Shown one piece after another: positions 52,840 to 61,500 of a DNA stretch of 64,000 nucleotides (position 1 is the stretch's first letter; each line of letters opens with the position of its first letter). The stretch comes from Nostoc sp. CHAB 5824 (GTDB taxonomy: Bacteria; Cyanobacteriota; Cyanobacteriia; Cyanobacteriales; Nostocaceae), in the NCBI RefSeq assembly GCF_020829665.1, contig NZ_JAIVFT010000017.1, forward strand, positions 1 through 64,000. Direction: 5' to 3'. Below the pieces are notes generated by a model. It was not told the origin of the DNA and ran no database searches. It saw only the letters and a list, made by a program, of their open reading frames with translations. The translations under genes and the position numbers were made by a program.

Positions 52840-54261
52840 ATGACTGAACACACAGACTCTCAATTCCGCATCGAACGCGATTCGATGGGCGATCGCCAAA
52901 TTGATAGTAGCTTTTATTACGGCATCCAAACCCTGCGGGCAATCGAAAACTTCCCGATTAGCAGCATCAAGCCTTTACCCACTTACGTAGATGCTTGTCT
53001 GGTAATTAAAAAAGCTACAGCAATTGTGAATGGTGAACTGAATTGTATCCCCGAAGATATTAGTCAGGCGATTATCCAAGCAACTGATGAAATCCTGGCT
53101 GGGAAATTCCGAAATCAATTTGTCGTGGATGTTTATCAGGCGGGTGCTGGAACATCCCACCACATGAATGTCAACGAAGTTTTGGCAAATCGCGCCTTAG
53201 AAATTCTTGGTGAAGAAAAGGGCAATTACAAACGTGTTAGTCCCAATGACCACGTTAATTATGGGCAGTCTACCAATGATGTGATTCCCACCGCAATTCG
53301 CATTGGTGGTTTATTGGCATTATCTAAAACACTACATCCAGCAATAGATGGTGCGATCGCATCCTTAGAAAACAAAGCTGTAGAATTTCAAGATATCGTC
53401 AAATCTGGCAGAACCCACTTACAAGACGCTGTACCTGTGCGCTTGGGTGAAAATTTTCGGGCTTGGGCGCAAATCCTTACAGAACATCAAAACCGGATTT
53501 ACACCGCCTCTGGTGATTTGATGATGCTGGGTTTGGGAGGTAGTGCAGCCGGAACGGGGTTAAATACTCATCCTCTATATCGTGCCCGTGTGGTAGAAGT
53601 TATCTCAGAATTGATTGATACTCCTTTAGAACCTGCGCCTCATCTCATGGCAGCCATGCAGAGTATGGCACCATTTGTAAATGTTTCCGGTGCTTTACGC
53701 AACTTAGCGCAGGATTTAGTCAAAATCTCTCACGATTTGCGGCTGATGGATTCGGGACCAAAAACTGGTTTAAAAGAAATTCAACTGCCTCCAGTGCAAC
53801 CCGGTTCCTCGATTATGCCAGGGAAATATAACCCAGTCATGGCAGAGATGACATCAATGGTGTGTTTTCAGGTAATGGGTTACGACAGTGCGATCGCTTT
53901 AGCCGCACAAGCTGGACAATTAGAATTAAATGTGATGATGCCGCTGATTGCTTATAACTTGATTCACAGTATCGAAATTCTAGGTAATACTATAGCTGCA
54001 CTCACCGAACGCTGCATCCAGGGAATTACTGCTAACCAGGAACGTTGTTTAGCATACGCCGAAGGAAGTTTAGCTTTAGTAACCGCACTAAATACCCACA
54101 TCGGTTATTTAAATGCCGCTGCTGTAGCTAAAGAATCTTTAGAAACTGGTAAATCCTTGCGGCAGATTGTTCTAGAACGGGGGTTGATGAGTGAAGCAGA
54201 CTTAGCCACAGTGTTAAATCTAGAACAAATGAGTGGTATCTTACCACTCAGAACAGAATAA
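52840..54261 (+). CDS. aspA: Aspartate ammonia-lyase
   Basis: The 473-residue member of the fumarase/aspartase superfamily has the signature GSSIMPGKYNPV (near residue 322; mobile loop with the catalytic Ser), SGRTHLQDAVPV and GQSTNDVIPTAIR, and AGAGTSHHMNVNEV in the substrate region. The first 20 residues (RIERDSMGDRQI) correspond to the aspartase start E-x-D-x-xG. The enzyme interconverts L-aspartate with fumarate and ammonia. The signature differs from E. coli AspA, where Ala and Val occupy the Gly-Tyr positions of MPGKYNPV. Fumarase C is less likely because of the N-terminal motif. A DUF362 gene follows on the same strand. Confidence 0.88.
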   Translation: MTEHTDSQFRIERDSMGDRQIDSSFYYGIQTLRAIENFPISSIKPLPTYVDACLVIKKATAIVNGELNCIPEDISQAIIQATDEILAGKFRNQFVVDVYQAGAGTSHHMNVNEVLANRALEILGEEKGNYKRVSPNDHVNYGQSTNDVIPTAIRIGGLLALSKTLHPAIDGAIASLENKAVEFQDIVKSGRTHLQDAVPVRLGENFRAWAQILTEHQNRIYTASGDLMMLGLGGSAAGTGLNTHPLYRARVVEVISELIDTPLEPAPHLMAAMQSMAPFVNVSGALRNLAQDLVKISHDLRLMDSGPKTGLKEIQLPPVQPGSSIMPGKYNPVMAEMTSMVCFQVMGYDSAIALAAQAGQLELNVMMPLIAYNLIHSIEILGNTIAALTERCIQGITANQERCLAYAEGSLALVTALNTHIGYLNAAAVAKESLETGKSLRQIVLERGLMSEADLATVLNLEQMSGILPLRTE

Positions 54262-54345
54262 TAGGTTATGGGGCATTGAGCATTGGGCATGATTATTCTC
54301 CTTGTCCCCTTGTCTCCCCCACTCCCTCTATCCCCTATTTATACT

Positions 54346-55317
54346 ATGCAGACTCAAAAACCATCTGTTAGTCTCATTCGGGCTACATCCTACGAACGAG
54401 AGGCTTTACGAGAATCCTTGGTCATTCTCCTGGAACCTTTTGGAGGAATGGCAGCATTTGTAAAAAAAGGCGATCGCGTTTTACTAAAACCGAATCTACT
54501 TACAGGGACGCGTCCTGGTAAAGAGTGTATCACGCGTGCCGAACTAGTTTACGAAGTTGCCCAAATGGTAATTGAGGTTGGCGGTAAACCATTTTTGGGC
54601 GATAGTCCTGCTTTTGGCAGTGCCAAAGGCGTAGCAGTGGCAAATGGCTATCTGCCTATTTTAGAAGAACTCAATCTTCCTATCATCGATTTTCATGGTC
54701 AGCGTTACCAAACCGTCAGTGACAATTTTAACCATCTGCGGCTGTCTAAAGAAGCAATGGAAGCAGACGTAGTGATTAACCTACCTAAAGTGAAATCACA
54801 TATGCAGTTGACATTAACACTAGGTGTAAAAAACTTATTTGGTTGCGTCCCCGGCAAAATGAAAGCTTGGTGGCACATGGAAGCTGGAAAAGACGCGAAT
54901 AGATTTGGTGAAATGTTAGTAGAAACTGCTAAGGCAATTAACCCTAACTTAACCATATTAGATGGCATCATCGGTCATGAAGGAAATGGCCCTAGTAATG
55001 GTGAACCTCGCCAACTGGGTATTTTAGCAGCCGCATCAGATATATTTGCCTTAGATCGCGCGATGGTAGAAATCCTTAATGTTCCTCCTGAACAAGTGCC
55101 CACAGTTGCAGCTTCCCAAAGGCTAGGAGTTTGTCCAGAACTAGCTGCCATAGAGTTTCCAAATTTAAATCCTGACTTATTAAAAATAGAAGATTGGCGG
55201 TTACCAGACAAGTTAATGCCCATCGATTTTGGTATGCCTCGCGTAATTAAGTCTACCTTTAAACATCTTTACACCCGATTTATCAAGGAACCAATGAGTG
55301 TTTACGGAAGGAACTAG
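54346..55317 (+). CDS. DUF362-domain protein
   Basis: The protein has 323 residues from the ATG at 54346. An ATG at 54283 is in frame but lies within a typical short-repeat leader (CATTGGGCATG, C-rich) and gives a proline-rich leader, so I reject it. DUF362 features are VLLKPNLLTGTRPGKECITRAE, FLGDSPAFGS, DVVINLPKVKSHMQLTLTLGVKNLFGCVPG and TILDGIIGHEGNGPSNGEPRQLGI. There are no CxxC ferredoxin motifs, although many relatives carry two clusters. The function is not established; some relatives are linked to metal or cofactor handling. It lies 84 bases after aspA. Confidence 0.85.
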   Translation: MQTQKPSVSLIRATSYEREALRESLVILLEPFGGMAAFVKKGDRVLLKPNLLTGTRPGKECITRAELVYEVAQMVIEVGGKPFLGDSPAFGSAKGVAVANGYLPILEELNLPIIDFHGQRYQTVSDNFNHLRLSKEAMEADVVINLPKVKSHMQLTLTLGVKNLFGCVPGKMKAWWHMEAGKDANRFGEMLVETAKAINPNLTILDGIIGHEGNGPSNGEPRQLGILAAASDIFALDRAMVEILNVPPEQVPTVAASQRLGVCPELAAIEFPNLNPDLLKIEDWRLPDKLMPIDFGMPRVIKSTFKHLYTRFIKEPMSVYGRN

Positions 55318-56400
55318 GGAAGACAAAAGGACAATAGACTTCTAGCAGTTGTGGGGTAAGGGGTAAGGGGTAAAGGGGAAAGCGGCGATAGAATTACCTT
55401 TTCCCTTTAACTTTTACCCTTTTCCCCAAGAGTGCAAAAATAGTTTTGCAAGAGGTCTAATACCCCAATCCCCAATCCCCAACCCCGAATTTACAAGTGC
55501 AAACTTCGTTACAGCAATTCCATTTATTAGCAGAGTAATCTGTAATTACCCTCCGATTGCTTAACCAGACCGCCCTATGATAGTTAGTGGCGGTTTTTTT
55601 AGCTAATTAATTTGTTATACAATTTTTCGTATTAGATTTTGATTTATCAAAAAGTTATACGGATTTAGGATCTGGAAATTGAGATTGAGCAAAGCTTGGC
55701 GATAACCCGCTACTCGTCTATGCTACCTTGCAAAGCATTTTTATTCTACCTATATATAGATTGACAAAATTGCTGTGATATTAGATAGATTTTAAAATTT
55801 CAATTCTAAAATATTTGTCTAGTGGTATCACTGAATCGATGTTGCACAACACATCTGATGCATGTGTATTTATTCGGTAGCGATCGCTGGTTACAAAAAT
55901 CATTCCTATCCATTTTTTCTCTATTGTCAAATTTTTTCGTGTATAACTACTGTATAACAATCAAAAGCACTGATAGATATTCAGTGCAATTGCTGTTTTG
56001 TGTCCTGTATCACAAATTAACAATTCCAGTAAAATGACCTTATCAAAGGCGTTGCAGGATGATATAATCATGAAGTATCAAACAAATATATTTTGCTAAT
56101 TAATCTTTAAGCAGCGAAAAAATGTAATTTATGATGCTGTTAAAGTTGGCTTTACGTATGCGACCCGTTACACCATACAGGGAAACATCTGAAAATATTA
56201 ATTACAAAATAAAACATGATTTGTTTACTTGTAACTTTGTATTAAGAACTCCATGTATAAAAATGCTATTATGACAGTTGTAAAACTGGTTTAGATTGTA
56301 GAATGCTACACATTTTACAGTTTAAAAATAGCTAAAATAGCATCAAGACTCTCAATGAGAGAGTAGACCTACACAGTGATACGAAAAACGTCAATTTTGT
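55318..56400. other. Gene-poor stretch with repeats
   Basis: In 1083 bases there is a GGGGTAA-type repeat with complementary TTTACCC units (55350-55435) that can pair, the 55569 terminator-like hairpin, a HIP1 octamer (55880) and AT-rich DNA. A 71-codon frame at 55822-56037 has poor composition and is not accepted. The last 100 bases form the leader of the small membrane protein gene. Confidence 0.5.
55569..55600 (+). terminator. Terminator-like hairpin
   Basis: The arms ACCGCC and GGCGGT (six perfect pairs) enclose 14 bases and are followed by seven T residues. It lies 252 bases behind the DUF362 stop, so it may end that transcript or a small RNA starting upstream (about 55490-55560). I cannot tell which. 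Confidence 0.55.
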
Positions 56401-56586
56401 ATGAATTCAAATAGCCAGTCTGCCAATGCCGACACATATTCCCAACGTTTGGCAGACATTGTGGGAACTGCGATCGCTCTGTTGACTCTTACCCTACCCG
56501 TATTTGTCATCGCCCACTATTCTTCAACTAATGTTAACAATAACCAGCAACCCTTGATCCAAAACCTACAAGGAAGTAAAGATTGA
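56401..56586 (+). CDS. Small single-span membrane protein
   Basis: The 61-residue protein has a polar N terminus (MNSNSQSANADTYSQRLAD), one hydrophobic segment (about residues 20-42: IVGTAIALLTLTLPVFVIAHY) and a polar tail (NNNQQPLIQNLQGSKD). I know of no family name. The upstream sequence is long and AT-rich, and a strong intrinsic terminator follows 200 bases later, which supports a short independent transcript. Confidence 0.55.
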   Translation: MNSNSQSANADTYSQRLADIVGTAIALLTLTLPVFVIAHYSSTNVNNNQQPLIQNLQGSKD

Positions 56587-56789
56587 TAAAGCTTTCCAGC
56601 AACATTTCACCAGCACGAGAGCTATAGGAAAAGAGAGAACTGATTTTGAGACAACCTCTGTAGATGTGGATGTAGTTCATCAAGAATCAGCTGAATCTGT
56701 ATGTGACTCTAGATTTCAGTTGTCTTGATAGAGTAGTGGCAAAAATCCCTCCAACAGCAATTACGGGCAAAAGAGAATAATACCCTCTT

Positions 56790-56835
56790 GGAAAAGGCGT
56801 TGCGAAGTTTATTCGCAACGCCTTTTCCATTTTTT
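56790..56835 (+). terminator. Strong intrinsic terminator
   Basis: A 17-bp perfect stem (arm GGAAAAGGCGTTGCGAA) with loop GTTTA is followed by ATTTTTT. The first transcript it could serve is that of the small membrane protein gene ending at 56586. The rest of the 56587-57165 gap has no gene. It ends in the ppa leader with GAGGAG. Confidence 0.85.
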
Positions 56836-57165
56836 GGCTAATTCAGCGAAAATCTGCGGGAATCCCATCTCTTCAAGGAATGTCCAGGATAGCCGGCCGC
56901 CGATTTAGTTATTGGTACTAATGACTTCGATTTTCCCACGGCAATTCAAGAAAACGAGCGCGGGAGCGTGTCATCAGATAAGCAATGTTTTCGTAGCCGT
57001 AGGATGAGTTAAGGAATGGGGTATAGGTTACAGGGCACAACATTTCCTGTCCCCATGCTATGGAATGAATACTTTGGGAAGAGATCCATATTGCCCTAAA
57101 ATTCTACACGGGGAGCGAAGCTGACTGAGTGCCCCCATGATTCACTGTTATCAGAGGAGTTTTTT

Positions 57166-57678
57166 ATGGATTTATCTCGTATTCCTGCCCAACCGAAACC
57201 GGGTCTAATCAACGTTCTAATTGAAATTACTGGCGGAAGTAAAAATAAATACGAATACGACAAGGAACTAGAAGCTTTTGCTCTAGACCGAGTACTTTAT
57301 TCTTCGGTGCAATATCCATACGACTACGGCTTTGTACCCAATACTTTGGCAGATGATGGCGATCCCCTAGATGGTATGGTCATAATTGACGAACCAACCT
57401 TTCCAGGCTGTATTATTGCCGCACGACCGATTGGCTTCTTAGAGATGATTGACGGTGGCGATCGCGATGAGAAAATCCTTTGTGTTCCTGACAAAGATCC
57501 GCGCTACACTCAAGTAAAATCCCTGAAAGACTTAGCACCACACCGCTTAGATGAAATTGCCGAATTTTTCCGTAGTTATAAAAATTTGGAAAAAAAGGTA
57601 ACTGAAATTCTCGGTTGGCAAGATGTGGATAAGGTTGCAGCTTTAGTAGAAAAATCCGTCAAAGCTTATAGAGGATAA
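57166..57678 (+). CDS. ppa: Inorganic pyrophosphatase (family I)
   Basis: The 170-residue protein has the family I signature: DDGDPLDGMV (three Asp metal ligands, residues about 64-73), PYDYGFVPNT and DRDEKILCVP. It hydrolyses pyrophosphate to phosphate in the cytosol with Mg2+ and drives biosynthetic reactions. The start is supported by GAGGAG ten bases upstream. It is the first gene of a plus-strand run with panD (133 bases later) and the MBL-fold gene. Confidence 0.97.
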   Translation: MDLSRIPAQPKPGLINVLIEITGGSKNKYEYDKELEAFALDRVLYSSVQYPYDYGFVPNTLADDGDPLDGMVIIDEPTFPGCIIAARPIGFLEMIDGGDRDEKILCVPDKDPRYTQVKSLKDLAPHRLDEIAEFFRSYKNLEKKVTEILGWQDVDKVAALVEKSVKAYRG

Positions 57679-57736
57679 TAGAGGAGTTAGGAGTTAGGAG
57701 TTAAGAGTTATGAATTTTTATTCCTAACTCCCGTAC

Positions 57737-57756
57737 AGACGCGATTAATCGCGTCT
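57737..57756. repeat. Palindrome AGACGCGATTAATCGCGTCT, copy 2
   Basis: It is identical to 30932-30951, with the four bases before it (GTAC) also identical. It sits between ppa and panD beside heptamer repeats (TTAGGAG units near 57680-57700). Confidence 0.75.
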
Positions 57757-57811
57757 CTCATAACTTTCCCTTGTTACGGATTTTAAAATCTGCCACTAAC
57801 CCCATATCAAA

Positions 57812-58195
57812 ATGCAGCGCACTCTCCTTTTGGCAAAAATTCATAACTGCACCCTTACGGGGGCGAATATCAACTACGTGGGTAGTATCAGCATTGATGA
57901 AATGCTTTTGGAAAAAGCTGGCATCTTACCCTATGAGCAGGTACAAGTAGTTAATAGTGCCAACGGTCAGCGCTTTATTACTTATGCGATCCCGGCTCCA
58001 GCCCATTCAGGAATAATTGAGCTAAATGGGGGTGCGGCACGTCTAGGCATTATTGGCGATCACTTGATTATAATGACTTACGGGCAGTTTACTCCAGAAG
58101 AGTTAAAAAGTTATTCTCCTACGGTAGTCATTGTGGACGAAAAAAACAGGCTGTTGGAAGTGCGACGCTACGATGACCTGCTCAGTAAGGTCTAA
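57812..58195 (+). CDS. panD: Aspartate 1-decarboxylase (pyruvoyl enzyme)
   Basis: The 127-residue proenzyme has the self-cleavage site Gly24-Ser25 in YVGSISID (E. coli has YEGS), which gives the pyruvoyl group at the new N terminus. NCTLTGANINY before it and NGAA-like ELNGGAARLGIIGD after it are conserved. It makes beta-alanine from aspartate for pantothenate and CoA. The MBL-fold gene begins 11 bases later, so they are probably co-transcribed. Confidence 0.96.
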   Translation: MQRTLLLAKIHNCTLTGANINYVGSISIDEMLLEKAGILPYEQVQVVNSANGQRFITYAIPAPAHSGIIELNGGAARLGIIGDHLIIMTYGQFTPEELKSYSPTVVIVDEKNRLLEVRRYDDLLSKV

Positions 58196-58206
58196 TTTCA
58201 AAGAAA

Positions 58207-59109
58207 ATGTCAAATTTTGAGTTGTCGGGTTCTCAGAGCTACATACCTGAAAAGTCAGCTACCATGCCAAGTAGTCCAGCAGATGAATTTCTAGTGCAAT
58301 TCTGGGGTGTAAGAGGTTTGATCCCCACCCCAAGTAACAACACCAATCGTTATGGTGGTAATACTGCTTGTGTAGAAATGCATGTAGCTGGAAAACGTTT
58401 AATTTTTGATGGCGGTACTGGCTTACGCATACTGGGTAAAACTTGGCAAGAACTGCAACCGCCACTACAAGCCCATTTATTTTTTACCAATTGCCAATCA
58501 AATCGTATTCAAGGCTTTCCCTTTTTTGCTCCAGCATTTATTGTGGAAAATTGCTTTCATATTTACGGCACAGCTGCCTCAAATGGAGCCTCAATCAAAC
58601 AATGTCTGTGCGACCAGATGCTCCAGCCACACTTTCCTTACCCTTTACAGGTAATGCAGTCGGAATTGCAGTTTTACAATTTGACTCCAGACAGTGACGT
58701 GAAACTAGATGATGTCACCATTACAACTGCATTAATTAATCAAACTCAGCGGTCAGTTGGTTACCGAGTTACTTGGCAAGAGTATAGTGTTGCCTACGTC
58801 ACAGATTTGCACCAAAATGCAGATCAAGTTGAGCGAGAGCGGATTTTACAGTTCATTCAAGGCGTTGATTTGTTGATTGCCAATGCCACTTACACTCCCC
58901 CTACGTCTCACAACCATGACTCTGCTGATTTACTCTGGCAAGCTGCGGTGAATGCAGCTCTGAATGCTGGCGTTAAACGGCTAGCCATTTCTCATCATCA
59001 CCCAGATGACCATGATGATTTTCTTGACCAAGTTCAAGTCGATATTAAATCTGCCTTTCCTCAAGCAATACTAGCTCATGAAGGTCTAGTATTAGCTGTT
59101 GGTAAGTGA
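58207..59109 (+). CDS. MBL-fold protein lacking the metal motif
   Basis: The 300-residue protein has a metallo-beta-lactamase fold: FWGVRGLIPTPSNNTNRYGGNTACVEM, LIFDGGTGLRILG, FPFFAPAF, YSVAYVTDLHQN and ISHHHPDDHDD. The normal first metal motif HxHxDH is replaced. At residues 94-100 the sequence reads TNCQSNR, so the ligand positions 95, 97, 99 and 100 are Asn, Gln, Asn and Arg. The later His-rich part and the Asp of VTDLHQ are kept. The close cyanobacterial relatives that I recall have the intact motif. It is therefore a probable pseudoenzyme or has a new role. It is the last gene of the ppa-panD run. Confidence 0.85.
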   Translation: MSNFELSGSQSYIPEKSATMPSSPADEFLVQFWGVRGLIPTPSNNTNRYGGNTACVEMHVAGKRLIFDGGTGLRILGKTWQELQPPLQAHLFFTNCQSNRIQGFPFFAPAFIVENCFHIYGTAASNGASIKQCLCDQMLQPHFPYPLQVMQSELQFYNLTPDSDVKLDDVTITTALINQTQRSVGYRVTWQEYSVAYVTDLHQNADQVERERILQFIQGVDLLIANATYTPPTSHNHDSADLLWQAAVNAALNAGVKRLAISHHHPDDHDDFLDQVQVDIKSAFPQAILAHEGLVLAVGK

Positions 59110-59140
59110 TTTAGACTCCTTGACACTTTGAAATCGGTGT

Positions 59141-59205
59141 AGAGCGATGCCTACGGTGGTGACTGAGCTTGCTGCACTTCGGCAAGCTATACACAAGCAC
59201 TAACT
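59141..59205. repeat. Small dispersed repeat
   Basis: The segment starts GAGCGATGCCTACGGTGG and contains GAGCTTGCTGCACTTCGGCAAG, a short palindromic core. It is of the GCGATGCCT-type small repeats also seen near 925. Confidence 0.45.
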
Positions 59206-59326
59206 TGTCAGTTCCCTTTTCTGTCGAGATGGTATGATCTGGTGTGTAAATTATGAGGGGAGAACGCTATAATTCACTCAAATTCGTAATTTTTTTCAAC
59301 CTGAGAGTTGATAGTCTAATTCGCTC

Positions 59327-59554
59327 ATGAGTACTCTCAATCAAGTGCTGGAAGACGCTTTGCAACTTTCCTCTGAGCAGCAATAAATGCTGATTAAGAT
59401 TCTACAAAACCGCCACTACGAAAATCGTCGTGCAGAAATAGCTACGGATGCCCAACAAACCTTAGCTGATTTCCATGCAGGTAACTTTCGGCATCAGTCA
59501 GCCCAAGATGTTATTGCAGCATTACGCCAGTCTTTAAACGAACCAGAGAAATGA
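59327..59554 (+). pseudogene. Antitoxin of a type II system, interrupted by a stop at codon 20
   Basis: The frame reads MSTLNQVLEDALQLSSEQQ, TAA (59384-59386), then MLIKILQNRHYENRRAEIA and on to ADFHAGNFRHQSAQDVIAALRQSLNEPEK. It is a normal short antitoxin of the RelB/addiction-module type. Removing one codon restores it, so it was inactivated by a point change, or it is now translated only from the ATG at 59387, which directly follows the stop and gives 55 residues. The final codons overlap the toxin start (ATGA). TATAAT at 59268 may be the -10 box. Confidence 0.75.
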
Positions 59555-59835
59555 GACTGCTGGTTTTGATCCCAAAATTCAAACGAGCATTCCGTAGGTT
59601 TGTGAAGCGAAATACTGAACTCCAGCAACGCATTGAAGACACTCTTCAACAAATGGAAGCAGACGTATTTGCCCCAGCCTTAAGCATCCACAAACTGAGT
59701 GGCAAACTCGACGGTTTTCAGTCCTGCTCTTACGCCTATGATTGTCGTGTTGTCTTTTCTATAGAACTGGATGTAGAAACAAATAGTGAAGCCATTGTTC
59801 TGCTCGACATCGGGACGCATGACGAAGTTTATTAA
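59551..59835 (+). CDS. RelE/ParE-superfamily toxin (YafQ-like)
   Basis: The 94-residue protein has KFKRAFRRFVKRNTELQQRIEDTLQQMEADVFAPALSIHKLSGKLDGFQSCSYAYDCRVVF, the pattern of the RelE/YafQ group. These are ribosome-associated mRNA interferases; family residues such as His, Lys and the Arg/Phe near the end (YDCRVVFSIE, LLDIGTHDEVY) are present. The ATG overlaps the antitoxin stop (ATGA). The antitoxin is broken at its codon 20, so the toxin must be weakly expressed, inactive or neutralised by another antitoxin. Confidence 0.82.
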   Translation: MRLLVLIPKFKRAFRRFVKRNTELQQRIEDTLQQMEADVFAPALSIHKLSGKLDGFQSCSYAYDCRVVFSIELDVETNSEAIVLLDIGTHDEVY

Positions 59836-59947
59836 CTGTGTCGTGATTATGGCTAAACGGATCATATTTTGATACAACACGCAGTAAGGGCACAGCAATG
59901 CTGTGCCCCTACTATTCCACACAATTAAAATCGGCTATATTGCCCCT

Positions 59948-61171
59948 CTACGAAGCATTTTGCAACTCGGCTGTGCGGATTGAAAGCTGCTGTGTTTGAT
60001 TACCCCGTTGCACTTTCAGCTGTAATACTTGACCAAGACGACTGTCTTCCACAACATTCTGTAATTGTTCAGCACTGGTAATTGCTTTACCATCAACTTG
60101 AAGAATTACATCCCCGCGCCGGATACCCGCAGATGCTGCTGGAGAATTGGGGACAACTCGCATGACAAAAACACCATTAATTTCTGGTATCTGAATAGGA
60201 GAGTTGGGATCGGTGTTATTTTGCTTGGCAAGATCAGGTGTCAAAGTTAGCATTTGCACGCCCAAATAGGGGTGAGCAACTTTGCCATCACGTTGCAGTT
60301 GCGCTGCGATCGCTTTAGCTTTATCAATCGGAATCGCAAACCCAATACCCATCGCGTCAGGACGAATGGCTGTGTTAATGCCAATCACTTCACCTTGGCC
60401 ATTTAATAGTGGCCCGCCAGAGTTACCAGGGTTAATGGCGGCGTCTGTCTGAATGAAATCCAAGCGTTTGTCACTAATGCCAACTTGGGCACTGGAACGT
60501 TTGAGGGTACTGACAATTCCCAAGGTAACGGTGTTATCAAATCCTAAAGGATTACCAACTGCGATCGCCCAGTCTCCTACTTGTACATTACTGGAAGAAC
60601 CCAAGGGTGCCACTGGTAAATCGTTACCAGCATTAATTTTGACTACTGCCAAATCTGTGACTTCATCAATGCCTTGAACTTTCCCTTCAAAGGTGCGACC
60701 ATCTTTGAGGCGGACTGTTACTTTATCAGCTTTATCGACCACATGAGCATTAGTCATAACTAACCCGCTCTTGTCAATAATAAAACCTGAGCCTAAACCG
60801 CGTAACTGCTGCTCAGGAGGCATCTGTTGGGAGAAACCGTCACCAAAAAACCGACGGAAAAAGGGGTCTTCCAAAAATGGATCAACGCGACGAGTAATTG
60901 TGCGCTCAGTATCAATTCGGACAACTGCTGTGCCCACACGATTGACTGCTGCTGTAACAAAGCTACTGCTACCTATAGCAGCAGTGGCTGGTGATTGACG
61001 TTGGGCAATCAGTTGTGAAGTATCTTTAGCAGTTACTGTGGGTGCTGGTTCGGCTTGGGAGGGTAATACCTGCAACGTGCTAACGGTGAGCAAAACTCCT
61101 AGCGCGATCGCTAAAACATGAGTACTGAATTGACGTAGAGACCGGGATGATTTGGGAAATCGCATAATCAC
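59948..61171 (-). CDS. HtrA/Deg-family serine protease with PDZ domain
   Basis: The 407-residue protein has an N-terminal hydrophobic segment (residues about 18-35; signal peptide or anchor), a Ser/Ala/Thr-rich linker and the trypsin-like domain with triad His143 (TNAHVVD), Asp173 (TDLAVV) and Ser251 (GNSGGP). A PDZ domain with VFVMRVVPNSPAASAGIRRGD completes it. It belongs to the cyanobacterial HhoA/HhoB/HtrA group and degrades or refolds damaged proteins in the periplasm or lumen under stress. It stands alone; the toxin gene converges on it. Confidence 0.95.
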   Translation of the reverse strand: MIMRFPKSSRSLRQFSTHVLAIALGVLLTVSTLQVLPSQAEPAPTVTAKDTSQLIAQRQSPATAAIGSSSFVTAAVNRVGTAVVRIDTERTITRRVDPFLEDPFFRRFFGDGFSQQMPPEQQLRGLGSGFIIDKSGLVMTNAHVVDKADKVTVRLKDGRTFEGKVQGIDEVTDLAVVKINAGNDLPVAPLGSSSNVQVGDWAIAVGNPLGFDNTVTLGIVSTLKRSSAQVGISDKRLDFIQTDAAINPGNSGGPLLNGQGEVIGINTAIRPDAMGIGFAIPIDKAKAIAAQLQRDGKVAHPYLGVQMLTLTPDLAKQNNTDPNSPIQIPEINGVFVMRVVPNSPAASAGIRRGDVILQVDGKAITSAEQLQNVVEDSRLGQVLQLKVQRGNQTQQLSIRTAELQNAS

Positions 61172-61500
61172 AACCTAATTTATAAGCCTAATTGTTGCTT
61201 AGTCGTGACAAATCTATTTACAGTTATTTTTACTTAGAGTTTCGCCTGCTCTCCCCAACACAGAGGTCAGGGTATTTCGCGAACCACCTGTAATCAACTT
61301 AATGGAAAATTTAATCCAAAAGCTATTATGGACATTTACCCTTTACAAGTTCGGTTTTTACACATCAATAAAACTTTTGGATTGCTAATAATACTAAACC
61401 TTTCAAGGTAGTGATATCCATAAAAAAACAGAGGGGATAAGTAGACACCCATGCTCACTTTTGGTTCAAAACCTTGTCGATGATGACTTTGTCCGATGAA
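61172..61500. other. Gene-free stretch
   Basis: The 329 bases between two minus-strand genes hold no credible gene. The promoter of the HtrA gene must lie at 61172 and above. A run of A residues at 61423-61429 occurs near the end. Confidence 0.4.

Noticed and set aside
55822..56037. 71-codon plus-strand frame
   Set aside because: Cys/Leu/Tyr-rich translation of AT-rich DNA; no support.
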